61,803 nucleotides of DNA from the NCBI GenBank assembly GCA_029060285.1, contig JAIDUH010000030.1:1-61803 (forward strand). The letters are read 5' to 3'. Below, piece by piece: positions 18,587-32,660 of this stretch. A program made the translations under genes and the position numbers. The notes beneath the pieces are model-generated. The model made no database searches, was not told the DNA's origin, and was given only the letters and a program-made list of their open reading frames with translations. This stretch comes from Muribaculaceae bacterium (GTDB lineage Bacteria; Bacteroidota; Bacteroidia; Bacteroidales; Muribaculaceae). How positions within the stretch are numbered: the stretch's first letter is position 1; the number at the start of each line of letters is the position of its first letter.

Positions 18587-19699
18587 TCAATTTTTGAGTT
18601 CTTTTTGCATGAAGGGCTTCAGATTGTAGTCGCGGTCGAATGGGAGTGGGTAGTCGGTGCGACCATTGACGGGCCAGTCGTTGCGCCAGGACATTCCGTC
18701 GTGGGTGCCCCACCAGGTGACGCGATCTATTTTGTCGGCATTTTTTCTATAGAATGCCATCAGGTCGGAGGCTCTTTTGTTCCATTCCTTTGATCTTTCT
18801 TCCGACAATCCATTGGGGAACGGGTTGAGCTCCTCTGTCAATTCAAAATTAGCATCGGTGTTGGCTCCTTGCATCACAAACGGCAGGGCAGAAATGTCAA
18901 GTTCGGTGACCATCAGTTTCACGCCGGTTGCAGAAATAGCATCGATCGCCTTTTGATATTCCTCCAAATCGGGATCATCGCTTTCATATCCAATATGACT
19001 CTGCATACCCATGCCATCAATGCGGATGCCACGATTTTTCAGATCACTTATGATTTCAACATATTTATCTCGTTTCGCCGGCTTGTACATTGAATAGTCG
19101 TTGAGATAAAGTTCGGCGTCTGGGTCTGCTTCATGGGCGTATTGGAAAGCGAGAGGCAGGAATTCCTCACCGAGGATATCATAAAATGGAGTGTGACGCC
19201 ATGTGCCATCATCTTCAATGCACTCGTTGACAACATCCCAACCTTTGATCTTACCCTTATAGCGACCTACAACGGTCTGGATATGGTCTTTCATGCGGGC
19301 TTTCATTTCCTCTTTGTCTACGTATTCCCCATTCTCATCATATGGGAACCAAGGAGAGAGTTGGGCATGCCATACAAGGCAATGGCCAATTATCGCCATA
19401 TCATGGTCCTGACCATACTTCACATAAGCGTCTGCTTCATCCCAGAAATAGCGGTCTTTCTCGGGATGAATCTCCATGCTCTTCATGCAGTTTTCAGGCA
19501 CAATGGAGTTATAGTGGAGAGCTACAATTGAGTCAGCCTTAGGGTCCTCGCCCATAAGGAGGGGAACATTGATTGCGGCTCCTACAAGGAAGTCGTCTTT
19601 GAAAGCATCTTTAATAGTGGCAGGAGCCTGCTCTTCTTTTGAGGAGGAGCAGGATGCCAGGGCTAACAGCAATGAGGGGAATATCAGTAATTTCTTCAT
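18587..19699 (-). CDS. GH10 endo-beta-1,4-xylanase, lipoprotein
   Basis: The true start is the ATG at 19699: MKKLLIFPSLLLALASCSSS is a lipoprotein signal with lipobox Cys at about residue 17. The ORF track's extra 93 codons overlap the end of the symporter gene. The 370-aa product is a single GH10 barrel: HCLVWHAQ, acid/base Glu near 158 (GWDVVNECIED) and nucleophile Glu near 266 (MVTELDIS). No binding module. It probably cuts xylo-oligosaccharides or xylan at the membrane. Spacing to the symporter stop is 22 nt, so the two are co-transcribed. Confidence 0.93.
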   Translation of the reverse strand: MKKLLIFPSLLLALASCSSSKEEQAPATIKDAFKDDFLVGAAINVPLLMGEDPKADSIVALHYNSIVPENCMKSMEIHPEKDRYFWDEADAYVKYGQDHDMAIIGHCLVWHAQLSPWFPYDENGEYVDKEEMKARMKDHIQTVVGRYKGKIKGWDVVNECIEDDGTWRHTPFYDILGEEFLPLAFQYAHEADPDAELYLNDYSMYKPAKRDKYVEIISDLKNRGIRIDGMGMQSHIGYESDDPDLEEYQKAIDAISATGVKLMVTELDISALPFVMQGANTDANFELTEELNPFPNGLSEERSKEWNKRASDLMAFYRKNADKIDRVTWWGTHDGMSWRNDWPVNGRTDYPLPFDRDYNLKPFMQKELKN

Positions 19700-19721
19700 G
19701 ATTATTTTTAAGAGAAGGTTA

Positions 19722-21134
19722 TTATTGGTTGTGGCGTGCTTCGATAGCGCGGTTGATTTCGTCGATTCGTTCGTCGCTGAGTTCATAGCGAGATATGATG
19801 AACATTGCGAGAATAAGAAGTATAGCAGGAATAATCGCAACCAGCCAGAGGATTCCTTGCTGAGCCAGTACCGTCTGCTGTGCAGCCTCACTATTGAAAC
19901 CGACAAATGACAACACAAGCCCCGGGACCACTCCTCCAAGTGCCATTCCGGCTTTGTAGAAAATACCGGTAAGGGCATTCACAATGCCTGAAATACGACG
20001 TCCGTGGGTATACTCACCGTAGGAGATAACTTCAGGAACGAGAGCCCACATATAACCTGTGGCAACTATGACACCGGTAGACTTGATGAACTGAGCAATG
20101 TAGACAAGCCACATATGCTTTAGGAACGGCACAACGGTCACGATATAGAGAAGGGTCATACCAACAATAGCTGTGACAAGGAAGATATTGAACATTCCTT
20201 TCTTACCGACCTTCTTCTTGATTGAAGGAATCAAAGGCATGAAAATAAAGGCTGGTATAGAACCAAGTCCCATGAATATGGAAAGTTCGCCTGCGTTGCC
20301 GTGCATATTGTAGTTTATATAGTATGCACCTGCTGAGTTGGCTATTGCCATCATTCCGAATGCTGTGATAAAGAAGAAAGCAAGTATACGGAGAGGTCGG
20401 TTGTGCACAAATTCCATCCAAAGATCTGATACCTTTACATTCTCAGTCTCAGCTTTGTCCATTACAACTTTCTCCTTGCACTGGAAGAAACAGAAGAAAA
20501 GAAGGGCAAGGCCGATAAGACCGTAGATAGTCATAGTTGCGAGCCATGCGGAGTCGTGGGTAGACATGTCTTCAGTCTCAGAAGGATCGAAAAGTTTCAA
20601 AACGATTGGAATACCCATTCCTACAGCAAGACCTCCGACATTAGCCATAAACATACGCACTGAAGTCAATTTAGTGATCTCTGCGGTGTCACGTGTCAGA
20701 GAAGCGTTAAGCGCGCCGTAAGGGACATTGACAAGTGTGTAGCACATAGAAAGACCGACATAGGTGATGTATGCATAGAGAAGGGAACCGGAGAAACCAT
20801 TCCAGAAGCAGAGTATAGCGAATCCTGTCAAGGGAATTCCTCCTAAAATAAGGTATGAACGATATTTACCAAGTTTAGGCTCGTGCTTGTCGACAAATGT
20901 TCCTACCAATGGATCCCAAATCACATCAATGATTCTGACTATAAGAAACATCACGGCTGCCACAGCGGGGTCAAGGCCGTAGACGTTTGTGTAAAAGAAC
21001 AGCAGATACATGCTGATGGTCTGGTAGATAAGGTTCTGGGCGAGGTCGCCCGAACCGAAACCGATGCACTTTAGCATCGAGACCTTGTAGAATCCTTTGG
21101 ATTCGAGATTGTTTCCGGTATTGTTGGGTTCCAT
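19722..21134 (-). CDS. GPH-family sugar symporter (xyloside/xylo-oligosaccharide)
   Basis: A 470-aa inner-membrane protein with about 12 hydrophobic segments. Seen: GFGSGDLAQNLIYQTISMYLLFFYTNVYG, then IDVIWDPLVGTFVDKHEPKLGKYRSYLI, the hallmark of the glycoside-pentoside-hexuronide:cation symporters (MelB type). Its neighbours are a GH10 and a cytoplasmic GH43, so it most likely imports short xylo-oligosaccharides or xylosides for GH43 to cut. Preceded by a 12-unit tandem repeat rather than a recognisable promoter, so probably transcribed from upstream. Confidence 0.92.
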   Translation of the reverse strand: MEPNNTGNNLESKGFYKVSMLKCIGFGSGDLAQNLIYQTISMYLLFFYTNVYGLDPAVAAVMFLIVRIIDVIWDPLVGTFVDKHEPKLGKYRSYLILGGIPLTGFAILCFWNGFSGSLLYAYITYVGLSMCYTLVNVPYGALNASLTRDTAEITKLTSVRMFMANVGGLAVGMGIPIVLKLFDPSETEDMSTHDSAWLATMTIYGLIGLALLFFCFFQCKEKVVMDKAETENVKVSDLWMEFVHNRPLRILAFFFITAFGMMAIANSAGAYYINYNMHGNAGELSIFMGLGSIPAFIFMPLIPSIKKKVGKKGMFNIFLVTAIVGMTLLYIVTVVPFLKHMWLVYIAQFIKSTGVIVATGYMWALVPEVISYGEYTHGRRISGIVNALTGIFYKAGMALGGVVPGLVLSFVGFNSEAAQQTVLAQQGILWLVAIIPAILLILAMFIISRYELSDERIDEINRAIEARHNQ

Positions 21135-21181
21135 TTTGGGTTATTTGGTTAGTTTTATTAGTATTTTTTAAGAAAATTAGG

Positions 21182-24059
<2,878 letters not shown>

Positions 24060-24077
24060 CTAATTATAGTTTTTTTG

Positions 24078-24113
24078 GGTTAAACGGGCTTTAGTGGCTC
24101 TAAGAGCTCTGAG
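24078..24113. repeat. 9-nt tandem repeat, four units (GGCTTTAAG family)
   Basis: gggttaaac-ggctttagt-ggctctaag-agctctgag, in the leader of the CE6-GH97 gene. More degenerate than the 21182 array. Confidence 0.7.
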
Positions 24114-24140
24114 ATCAGCCTTCTTTCCATGTGTAAAATT

Positions 24141-24195
24141 ACGAAAAAAATTGGAAACAGGCTTTTCTTTATGTGGCTTTTCCTTATTTTTTCGT
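24141..24195. other. Long imperfect stem-loop between CE6 and CE6-GH97
   Basis: Arms of 17 nt (ACGAAAAAAATTGGAAA and a near complement) enclose about 21 nt that contain AAAAGCC-like repeats on the minus strand. On that strand TAATTTTA follows, a weak -7-like box. It may be a terminator or attenuator for CE6, or part of a promoter for CE6-GH97; undecided. Confidence 0.4.
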
Positions 24196-24211
24196 ATTCA
24201 GGAGGCAAAAT

Positions 24212-25663
<1,452 letters not shown>

Positions 25664-25674
25664 CTATTTTTGAG

Positions 25675-25719
25675 GGTTTTAAGGACTCTAAGGGCTCTAA
25701 GGGCTTTAGGGGCTTAAGG
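25675..25719. repeat. 9-nt tandem repeat, five units (GGCTTTAAG family)
   Basis: ggttttaag-gactctaag-ggctctaag-ggctttagg-ggcttaagg. It fills the 68-nt spacer between the GH5 stop and the CE6 start. Confidence 0.85.
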
Positions 25720-25728
25720 AGAGGAGAT

Positions 25729-27762
25729 TTACTTCTTCAGGATTTTTCTGCCGTTGACGATGTAGATGCCGGGAGCGTTGACTTCGGAAATGGAAGAGGC
25801 TACGCGGATGCCCTGGAGGTTGTAGACAGGACCGTTGGTTTCGAACTCGGCTGCAATTGACTCGACAGCTGTTGCGTTGGGGTCGTTTGACGGAAAGATA
25901 TTCTTCACCTTAAACTTGTGGCCACCATATGTCCAGAAGCCAACAATATAGATGTGGGATGAATCCACTTTCCTATTTTCACTGGATTTCATATTCTTAA
26001 GATCTACCACCACTCTTGATCTACTGCCGAAATCTATCATATAGGGATCTGTCCAGTAATTATCCTTGTCAAAAAGTCGGAGAGAAAGACCTCCTCCCGG
26101 ATTCTCAACCTCGCAAATAAGATAATGATACTCGGAAAGGTCAAGGCCACTACCGTATTTCCATCCGGCAAAGCCATATTGCCCGGTTGTGATCTCGCCT
26201 GTCTGCTCATTGAAACTTCCATTCTCCCATATGGAAGGATTGAAATAACCATTGATAAGAGGGAATGGAGTAGAGATAAACGTCAGATACTTGGTCTCTT
26301 CCCTGCCATCAAGAGAATATTTCACTTCACACTTCGTCTTCCCGGGGCGAAGAGCAGTAAAAGAAGATCCATCCCAGTTCAACACGTCCGGATTGGAGAT
26401 AGCCACCTCAATGTCACCACTGACATTGAAATCAACACCAATGCCACGGTCAGCTATGAGGGCGGCTCCTTTGGAACTGCCTGTCAGAATGACTGTCTCA
26501 TCTGATGCATCTATGCCTCGCGGAGAGAAATAGAGGTCAACGCTCTGTGCTTCAGGCACATCAAAGCCGGCATATTCATTAAACCAGTGATATGTCGACC
26601 ACATACAGCCGTCGGGATCGTTGTACATGGTATAATTCCCGGCACTTCCCGGCTTGCCGTCGAAGCGAGCAAGAAGTTCCGGACCTGTAAACAGCATCCA
26701 TCCTATGTTGCCGGTACGGTCGGCAAGGAGCTTAAAGTTAGCTCCGAAACCTTGACCGAGCATCTTGCCGGTAATGCTTTTTCCCCATGAAGCCTGATAC
26801 TTAGAAGGAAGCCAGTCCATCTCAGTGACAAGCATAGGGGCGATGGCAGCACAAGGTTCGATCTGATTCTTCCATCCGGCTGCAAAAGAATCGTATCCAC
26901 CACCGTAGCTTCCGCCAAGCTCATGGCTTGGCTCTATGGCGTCGCTGCCATACCAGCCGGGATACACATGGACAGCATATCCGATATTCCTACCTTTTAT
27001 GGGATATTTGGCATAACCGGCATATTGAGATTGATAGGCAGTTCCCGGGACCCAGAGGATATTTTCGCAACCCTCTTCACGCATCAAATCAACGATCTCC
27101 TGAAAGAATTTTGTAAGAGCTTGATTGCAAGCATCAGATCCGGCCCCGTATTGACCATCCGTGCCTTTGATTTGAACAGGTTCATTGGCGAGCTCAAACA
27201 TGATATTCGAATTATCAGTCAGACACTTCTGTGAAGCGACATAGCCCCAGATCGTCTTCAGATAACTATGATAAGCGCCACCAACTTCAATTTTTTCCGG
27301 ACATACACCCGGCGGACGCATCACTACGTACAGCCCCTTAGAGACAGCATATTCCGCCATAGGAATAAATACCTGTTCAAGATACTTCTTGAATCTATCG
27401 AAGCTGAAAGCAGAGATATCGCCTTCGCCATCAGGCCACATACCCGGAGTGTTAGACCAGTATGGATCCATATGCATACGGACATAGGTCATTTTCCAAC
27501 CGGCACGGTCAAGCACACCGTCCATGATGTCCTTGTTGTATTTGAGACAAGCATTGACATCGTAGTTATTCCATTTTGAGCCCTGTTCGTTAAACCATGG
27601 GCTGTAAGTCTGACCGAAACCGTGCAAGTTGACTTTATTTCCCTCCTCATCCATCAACCAGCGTCCTTCTACGTGGAGCTTCGGCATGGGCATGCCGGGC
27701 CAGCACATGGCGGGAAAAACTGTGAGGATTGCAAGGATAATTAGAAAGATAGGTTTTTTCAT
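25729..27762 (-). CDS. GH5 endo-glycanase (probable xylanase), multimodular
   Basis: A 677-aa secreted protein. The GH5 barrel covers residues about 25-415: acid/base Glu194 in FELANEP and nucleophile Glu314 in LVTEMDW, with HVYPGWYG between them. Residues about 420-495 look like an Ig-like domain. Residues about 500-635 are the same module found at the end of the CE6 next door (FNPSIWENGSFNEQTG). The last 40 residues (PVYNLQGIRVASSISEVNAP) are the shared sorting-type tail. Some GH5 subfamilies (for example GH5_21) are xylanases in Bacteroidales xylan loci; that fits here, but the subfamily is inference. Confidence 0.87.
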   Translation of the reverse strand: MKKPIFLIILAILTVFPAMCWPGMPMPKLHVEGRWLMDEEGNKVNLHGFGQTYSPWFNEQGSKWNNYDVNACLKYNKDIMDGVLDRAGWKMTYVRMHMDPYWSNTPGMWPDGEGDISAFSFDRFKKYLEQVFIPMAEYAVSKGLYVVMRPPGVCPEKIEVGGAYHSYLKTIWGYVASQKCLTDNSNIMFELANEPVQIKGTDGQYGAGSDACNQALTKFFQEIVDLMREEGCENILWVPGTAYQSQYAGYAKYPIKGRNIGYAVHVYPGWYGSDAIEPSHELGGSYGGGYDSFAAGWKNQIEPCAAIAPMLVTEMDWLPSKYQASWGKSITGKMLGQGFGANFKLLADRTGNIGWMLFTGPELLARFDGKPGSAGNYTMYNDPDGCMWSTYHWFNEYAGFDVPEAQSVDLYFSPRGIDASDETVILTGSSKGAALIADRGIGVDFNVSGDIEVAISNPDVLNWDGSSFTALRPGKTKCEVKYSLDGREETKYLTFISTPFPLINGYFNPSIWENGSFNEQTGEITTGQYGFAGWKYGSGLDLSEYHYLICEVENPGGGLSLRLFDKDNYWTDPYMIDFGSRSRVVVDLKNMKSSENRKVDSSHIYIVGFWTYGGHKFKVKNIFPSNDPNATAVESIAAEFETNGPVYNLQGIRVASSISEVNAPGIYIVNGRKILKK

Positions 27763-27780
27763 ACGTTATTGATGAAAGAT

Positions 27781-27830
27781 TCATGATTTATCATGATGTA
27801 TCTTGATTTGTCAGGATTTATCATGATATA
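27781..27830. repeat. 10-nt tandem repeat, five units (TCATGATTTA)
   Basis: tcatgattta-tcatgatgta-tcttgatttg-tcaggattta-tcatgatata with an exact 10-nt period, in the 81-nt spacer between the CE1 stop and the GH5 start. Confidence 0.9.
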
Positions 27831-27843
27831 TTAACTAATTGAA

Positions 27844-29066
<1,223 letters not shown>

Positions 29067-29102
29067 AACTTAGAGCCTTTAAGGGATTTAATCAATAAGA
29101 TA

Positions 29103-29131
29103 AGCCGGGACGGGGAATACCCGCCCCGGCT
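29103..29131 (-). terminator. Strong stem-loop after the secreted binding-protein gene
   Basis: A 12-position stem (AGCCGGGACGGG against its complement, one mismatch) 23 nt beyond the stop codon. Only a weak T-rich stretch (TATCTTATTG) follows on the minus strand, so it could be a leaky terminator or an mRNA-stabilising hairpin. Confidence 0.6.
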
Positions 29132-29153
29132 GGATAATAAGCAAATGTGAGAA

Positions 29154-30281
29154 TTATTTCTTGATAATCTTCTTGCCGTTAGAGATGTAGAGACCTGGAG
29201 CAGCTACTTCTTCGAGGGAGTTAGCTACCTTCACGCCCTGGAGGTTGTAGACAGCAGTGTTAGCCTTTACAGGAGCAATTGTCTCAACAGCGCTTTCATC
29301 TAATGTATAAAGCTTAACATTTGCGATTGTATAGGAGCCAACGAAATCTCCTGATTGGAGAAGAAGGTGAGCTGTGTTGTCGGTATCAGCTTCCGGAACC
29401 GCCTTAAAGGTCACAGTCTGCCAATCATCAGCTTTCTCAACTTCTACGCCTCCATTGACATTACTGCTCCAAGTTCCAAAATTATAGTGGAGAGTTCCTG
29501 AAAAACCTTTGATTTTTACATCAACATAATACTCAGTACCTGCAGTGAGCTGAACACCATCGATAACCATATACTGGACATCCCAGAAATTCGCTGTTGC
29601 AACATCATTGGTTATAGTCAGACCTCCATCTTTAAGCTCGGCGTTAGTCACGTCTGATTTCCAGAAATAATATCCCTCAGCTGTAGCGAAGTCATTTTCA
29701 GCGATTACTTGCTTTTCAGGTTCTACCGGAGTGACATCATCTGCAACTTGCTTTTCTACGACTACATTATTAACGTAGAAAGTCGCAGCCTCCGCTTTAG
29801 AAGACAAGCAAATAGCGATATTCTTGAAACCACCTGCACCTGCGAACTGGCTTGTAACAGTGATTTCCTGAGAATATGTCTGCCAATCACTTTTTGTTTC
29901 AAAACCTTGGAAATTGCCCTGATAAGAGCCTCTGTCACCCTGCGCCTGCATACCGACTGTGCGAGTATCAGTGCAATAGTTGTCAAATGTAACTTTGATT
30001 ACATCGCCTTCTTGAACCGGCTCTGCAAAGCAGATGAACATCTGGCTTTTCCAATCATCAAAATTACCATCTCCATTTGGCTCGTTTTCAGCAATGGGGC
30101 ATTCGAAAACCTTGCCTTCGCCCTTAGGATTGTCTACCACTTTTGCCGGTCCGGACCAGCCTGCTTGGAGAGTTGCGGTTTCGCCATCGGCAGCTTTTCC
30201 ACCTTCGATGATAGAAACCCACTTAGCACTTGCTGAAGAAGCTACGAGAGCTGCAGCAGCAAAAAGTAAAAATTTCTTCAT
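29154..30281 (-). CDS. Secreted protein with two carbohydrate-binding-like modules and sorting-type tail
   Basis: The start at 30281 (MKKFLLFAAAALVASSASAKW) gives a clean signal peptide and 375 aa. The longer ORF would overlap the GH10 gene. No catalytic motif is present. Residues about 22-175 and 185-325 are two jelly-roll-like modules of CBM4/9/22 style, ending TFYVNNVVVEKQ and YTIANVKLYTLDE. The last 38 residues (AVYNLQGVKVANSLEEV..GLYISNGKKI) are the tail shared with the CE6 and GH5. Probably a surface xylan-binding protein; it follows the GH10 xylanase gene after a stable hairpin. I do not recognise a named family. Confidence 0.72.
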   Translation of the reverse strand: MKKFLLFAAAALVASSASAKWVSIIEGGKAADGETATLQAGWSGPAKVVDNPKGEGKVFECPIAENEPNGDGNFDDWKSQMFICFAEPVQEGDVIKVTFDNYCTDTRTVGMQAQGDRGSYQGNFQGFETKSDWQTYSQEITVTSQFAGAGGFKNIAICLSSKAEAATFYVNNVVVEKQVADDVTPVEPEKQVIAENDFATAEGYYFWKSDVTNAELKDGGLTITNDVATANFWDVQYMVIDGVQLTAGTEYYVDVKIKGFSGTLHYNFGTWSSNVNGGVEVEKADDWQTVTFKAVPEADTDNTAHLLLQSGDFVGSYTIANVKLYTLDESAVETIAPVKANTAVYNLQGVKVANSLEEVAAPGLYISNGKKIIKK

Positions 30282-30322
30282 GTTTTTGAAATTTGGGTTA
30301 ATAAAAAAATATTTACATAGAG

Positions 30323-30351
30323 ACAAGGGGGAGGGGAAACCTCCCCCTTGT
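30323..30351 (-). terminator. Perfect 12-bp intercistronic stem-loop after the GH10 gene
   Basis: ACAAGGGGGAGG pairs perfectly across a GGAAA loop, 15 nt beyond the GH10 stop. On the minus strand TATTTTTTTATT follows after about 12 nt. It could end or reduce transcription of the xus-GH10 unit, or protect its 3' end. Confidence 0.7.
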
Positions 30352-30366
30352 GTAGAAACAAAATTA

Positions 30367-32652
30367 TCAATTGTTTTCGTATGCCTCGCAGACTTTGCCA
30401 TACTGAGGCTTACGCTGATAGTTAAGGTTCCAGAGACCGATTGGCTCTTCCGGACGCCATCCGCTACCGGCAGGACTGTCGGTCTGTGCCCACTGGCAGA
30501 TACCGAATTGCTGATCAACGGGGATAAGTTCGAAATACTTATTGATGATGAACTTATAGAAATCACCCATAGCCTGCTGCTGTTCAAATGTCACATCGGA
30601 AGTCTTGATAGTGTTGCCTGCTTCATCGCTGATACCCATATCAAGCTCAGTGATGCGGATAAGCTTACCGGAGTTTGCAAGAATCTTGAACATGTTCTCA
30701 ATTGCAGCCTCATTCTTAGCCTGATCTTGAGCATTAAGGCGATATGTGACGTGCATCTGGCTACCGATACCATCGATCTTGGCACCCTTAGCTTCCCACT
30801 TCTTGATCCAATTTACGAGGCTCGTACACTTGTCATTATTGTTGTAGTCAGCCTCAAGGTTATAATCGTTGATGAAGAGTTTGAGATCAGCCGGATTAGC
30901 TTCTTCCTGAGCCGCAAATGCTTCGCGTGCATACTTTTCAGCAAGAACCACATAGTCTTCACCAAGATAATCCTGCCAGTAGAAGCTATCAGGATCAGCT
31001 CCGGATGGGTCAGTTTTCAATGGGATTTCACCCCAAGTGTCTTGAAGAGGTTCATTGACGAGATCCCAAACCTTAACTTTACCTTCAGTAGCATCCATAG
31101 ATCCGACAATCCAGCGCTTTAGTTCATTAGACAGAATCTCATACTTCTCTTCTGCAGTCAGAGGTATGCCTCCACCCGCTACTGTGATTGTATAGTGATC
31201 GACAATTCTTGATGCCACAATAGAACCTCGCATTTCCTTAGAAACATAATTATCGGTAGACCCTCCTAAATCGCAAGAGCCATTTGTGATGAGTTCGCGA
31301 CCATTAAGCTTAAAGCTGATATCGTCAAAGTAGTAAGTGTTGGCATCTGCAAAGTCGTTCAAGTTGAAAGCAATCGAGTGTCCGCCTTCCCATTCAGAAC
31401 TACAAGTGCCGCTTTTGCTATAAGTAGTCCAATCATTAGTGAATGCCACGCTTCCAATTGCGTCCCAATGCAGATAGCTGCCCGGATCTCCATGCACCTG
31501 CGTGCCAGCACTTGCATCTCTGTCAGCACGCACATTCATAGATACCTCCCAAGTGTCGCCTGAATGGAAACTTTCGCCGGGGAAATTAAGCCAGAACTGA
31601 CTATCCCAAGCCGCTTCAACCATATCATCTGTCTGAACCTGAATACATTCGCGGTTGACATCCATTTCAACAGAACCGGCACCGGCGACCGTGATATAGT
31701 AACCCTCTACGAGACGAGATGGCACAAGATTACCACGCATTTCCTTAGAAACATAGCTGTCGGTGGAACCACCAAAGTCGCACGCGCCATTGACGACGAG
31801 TTCCTGACCATTGAGTTTGAAGCTGATATTATCGAAATAATATTCGTTAGCCTCAGTAAAATCGTTAAGGTTGAATGCGATTGAATGACCTCCGTTCCAT
31901 TCAGAAGTACAGTTGCCACTTGCTTTATAAGTTTCCCATTCTGTAGTGAAGTTTACACTTCCAATGGCACTCCAATGGAGATAAGCACTTGGATCACCAT
32001 GAACCTGAGTACCGGAAGATGCTTCTTTCTTGGCACGGACATCCATAGAGACTTCCCACGTGTCACCTTCCTTGAAAGAGACTCCTGCAAAATTCAGCCA
32101 GAACTGGCTATCCCATGGATCAGAAACCATATCATCGGTAATCACCTGAAGACACTCTCTTGCCACATATTCTTCATGAGTCTGAGAAGGGTCGGCAGGA
32201 AGCTGCTTGTCGGCGATAAGACCGTTTAGATATTTAGTATTCTGCTGTGAATGCCATACGAGAGTATGTCCATACACCTGCATACCTGCATTAGTGGCAG
32301 CTTCAACAAAGCTCATAACAGTGCCGAAATTCATGTTTCCGTTGTTATCGACAATAGAAGCATATTTCATGGCATTCCCGGTGGTGACCATGTCAAAGTT
32401 AGAGTTTGTCAGCATATAAGCTGCACCCTGCTTAAGGTATTCGTCGGCTGACACACCGGTTCCGAGAGTGAAACCGGGGTGCGCAGAACGATTGACATAT
32501 TCCTTGAGGGGTTTGTATTCGGCAAGATATGCCAAACGGGCATCATCTTCCGGCTGCTCCACGAAATAATTGTTTGTGTCCAGGTAATCAGCACAGGACG
32601 CAAGCATCATCGGGAGCGCCATAACCATATAACTAATTTTCTTCAGTTTCAT
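30367..32652 (-). CDS. GH10 endo-xylanase with two binding modules inserted in the barrel
   Basis: A 761-aa lipoprotein (MLASCADYL lipobox). The GH10 barrel is split: HTLVWHSQ near residue 130, then two tandem modules at about 164-332 and 333-492, then the rest with acid/base Glu near 534 (VWDLVNEPL) and nucleophile Glu near 667 (ITELDMGI). The modules start RECLQVITDDMV and RECIQVQTDDMV and are CBM4/22-like sandwiches. This insertion is known from xylanases of Bacteroidales xylan loci (P. bryantii Xyn10C, Bacteroides Xyn10A). It directly follows xusE, exactly as in those loci. Expected to be the main surface xylanase. Confidence 0.94.
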   Translation of the reverse strand: MKLKKISYMVMALPMMLASCADYLDTNNYFVEQPEDDARLAYLAEYKPLKEYVNRSAHPGFTLGTGVSADEYLKQGAAYMLTNSNFDMVTTGNAMKYASIVDNNGNMNFGTVMSFVEAATNAGMQVYGHTLVWHSQQNTKYLNGLIADKQLPADPSQTHEEYVARECLQVITDDMVSDPWDSQFWLNFAGVSFKEGDTWEVSMDVRAKKEASSGTQVHGDPSAYLHWSAIGSVNFTTEWETYKASGNCTSEWNGGHSIAFNLNDFTEANEYYFDNISFKLNGQELVVNGACDFGGSTDSYVSKEMRGNLVPSRLVEGYYITVAGAGSVEMDVNRECIQVQTDDMVEAAWDSQFWLNFPGESFHSGDTWEVSMNVRADRDASAGTQVHGDPGSYLHWDAIGSVAFTNDWTTYSKSGTCSSEWEGGHSIAFNLNDFADANTYYFDDISFKLNGRELITNGSCDLGGSTDNYVSKEMRGSIVASRIVDHYTITVAGGGIPLTAEEKYEILSNELKRWIVGSMDATEGKVKVWDLVNEPLQDTWGEIPLKTDPSGADPDSFYWQDYLGEDYVVLAEKYAREAFAAQEEANPADLKLFINDYNLEADYNNNDKCTSLVNWIKKWEAKGAKIDGIGSQMHVTYRLNAQDQAKNEAAIENMFKILANSGKLIRITELDMGISDEAGNTIKTSDVTFEQQQAMGDFYKFIINKYFELIPVDQQFGICQWAQTDSPAGSGWRPEEPIGLWNLNYQRKPQYGKVCEAYENN

Positions 32653-32660
32653 GATTCAAT

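Noticed and set aside
19700-19978. 93-codon N-terminal extension of the GH10 ORF
   Set aside because: Overlaps the symporter gene; the internal ATG at 19699 gives a perfect lipoprotein signal.
30282-30587. N-terminal extension of the 29154 ORF
   Set aside because: Overlaps the GH10 gene and the 30323 hairpin; the start at 30281 gives a clean signal peptide.
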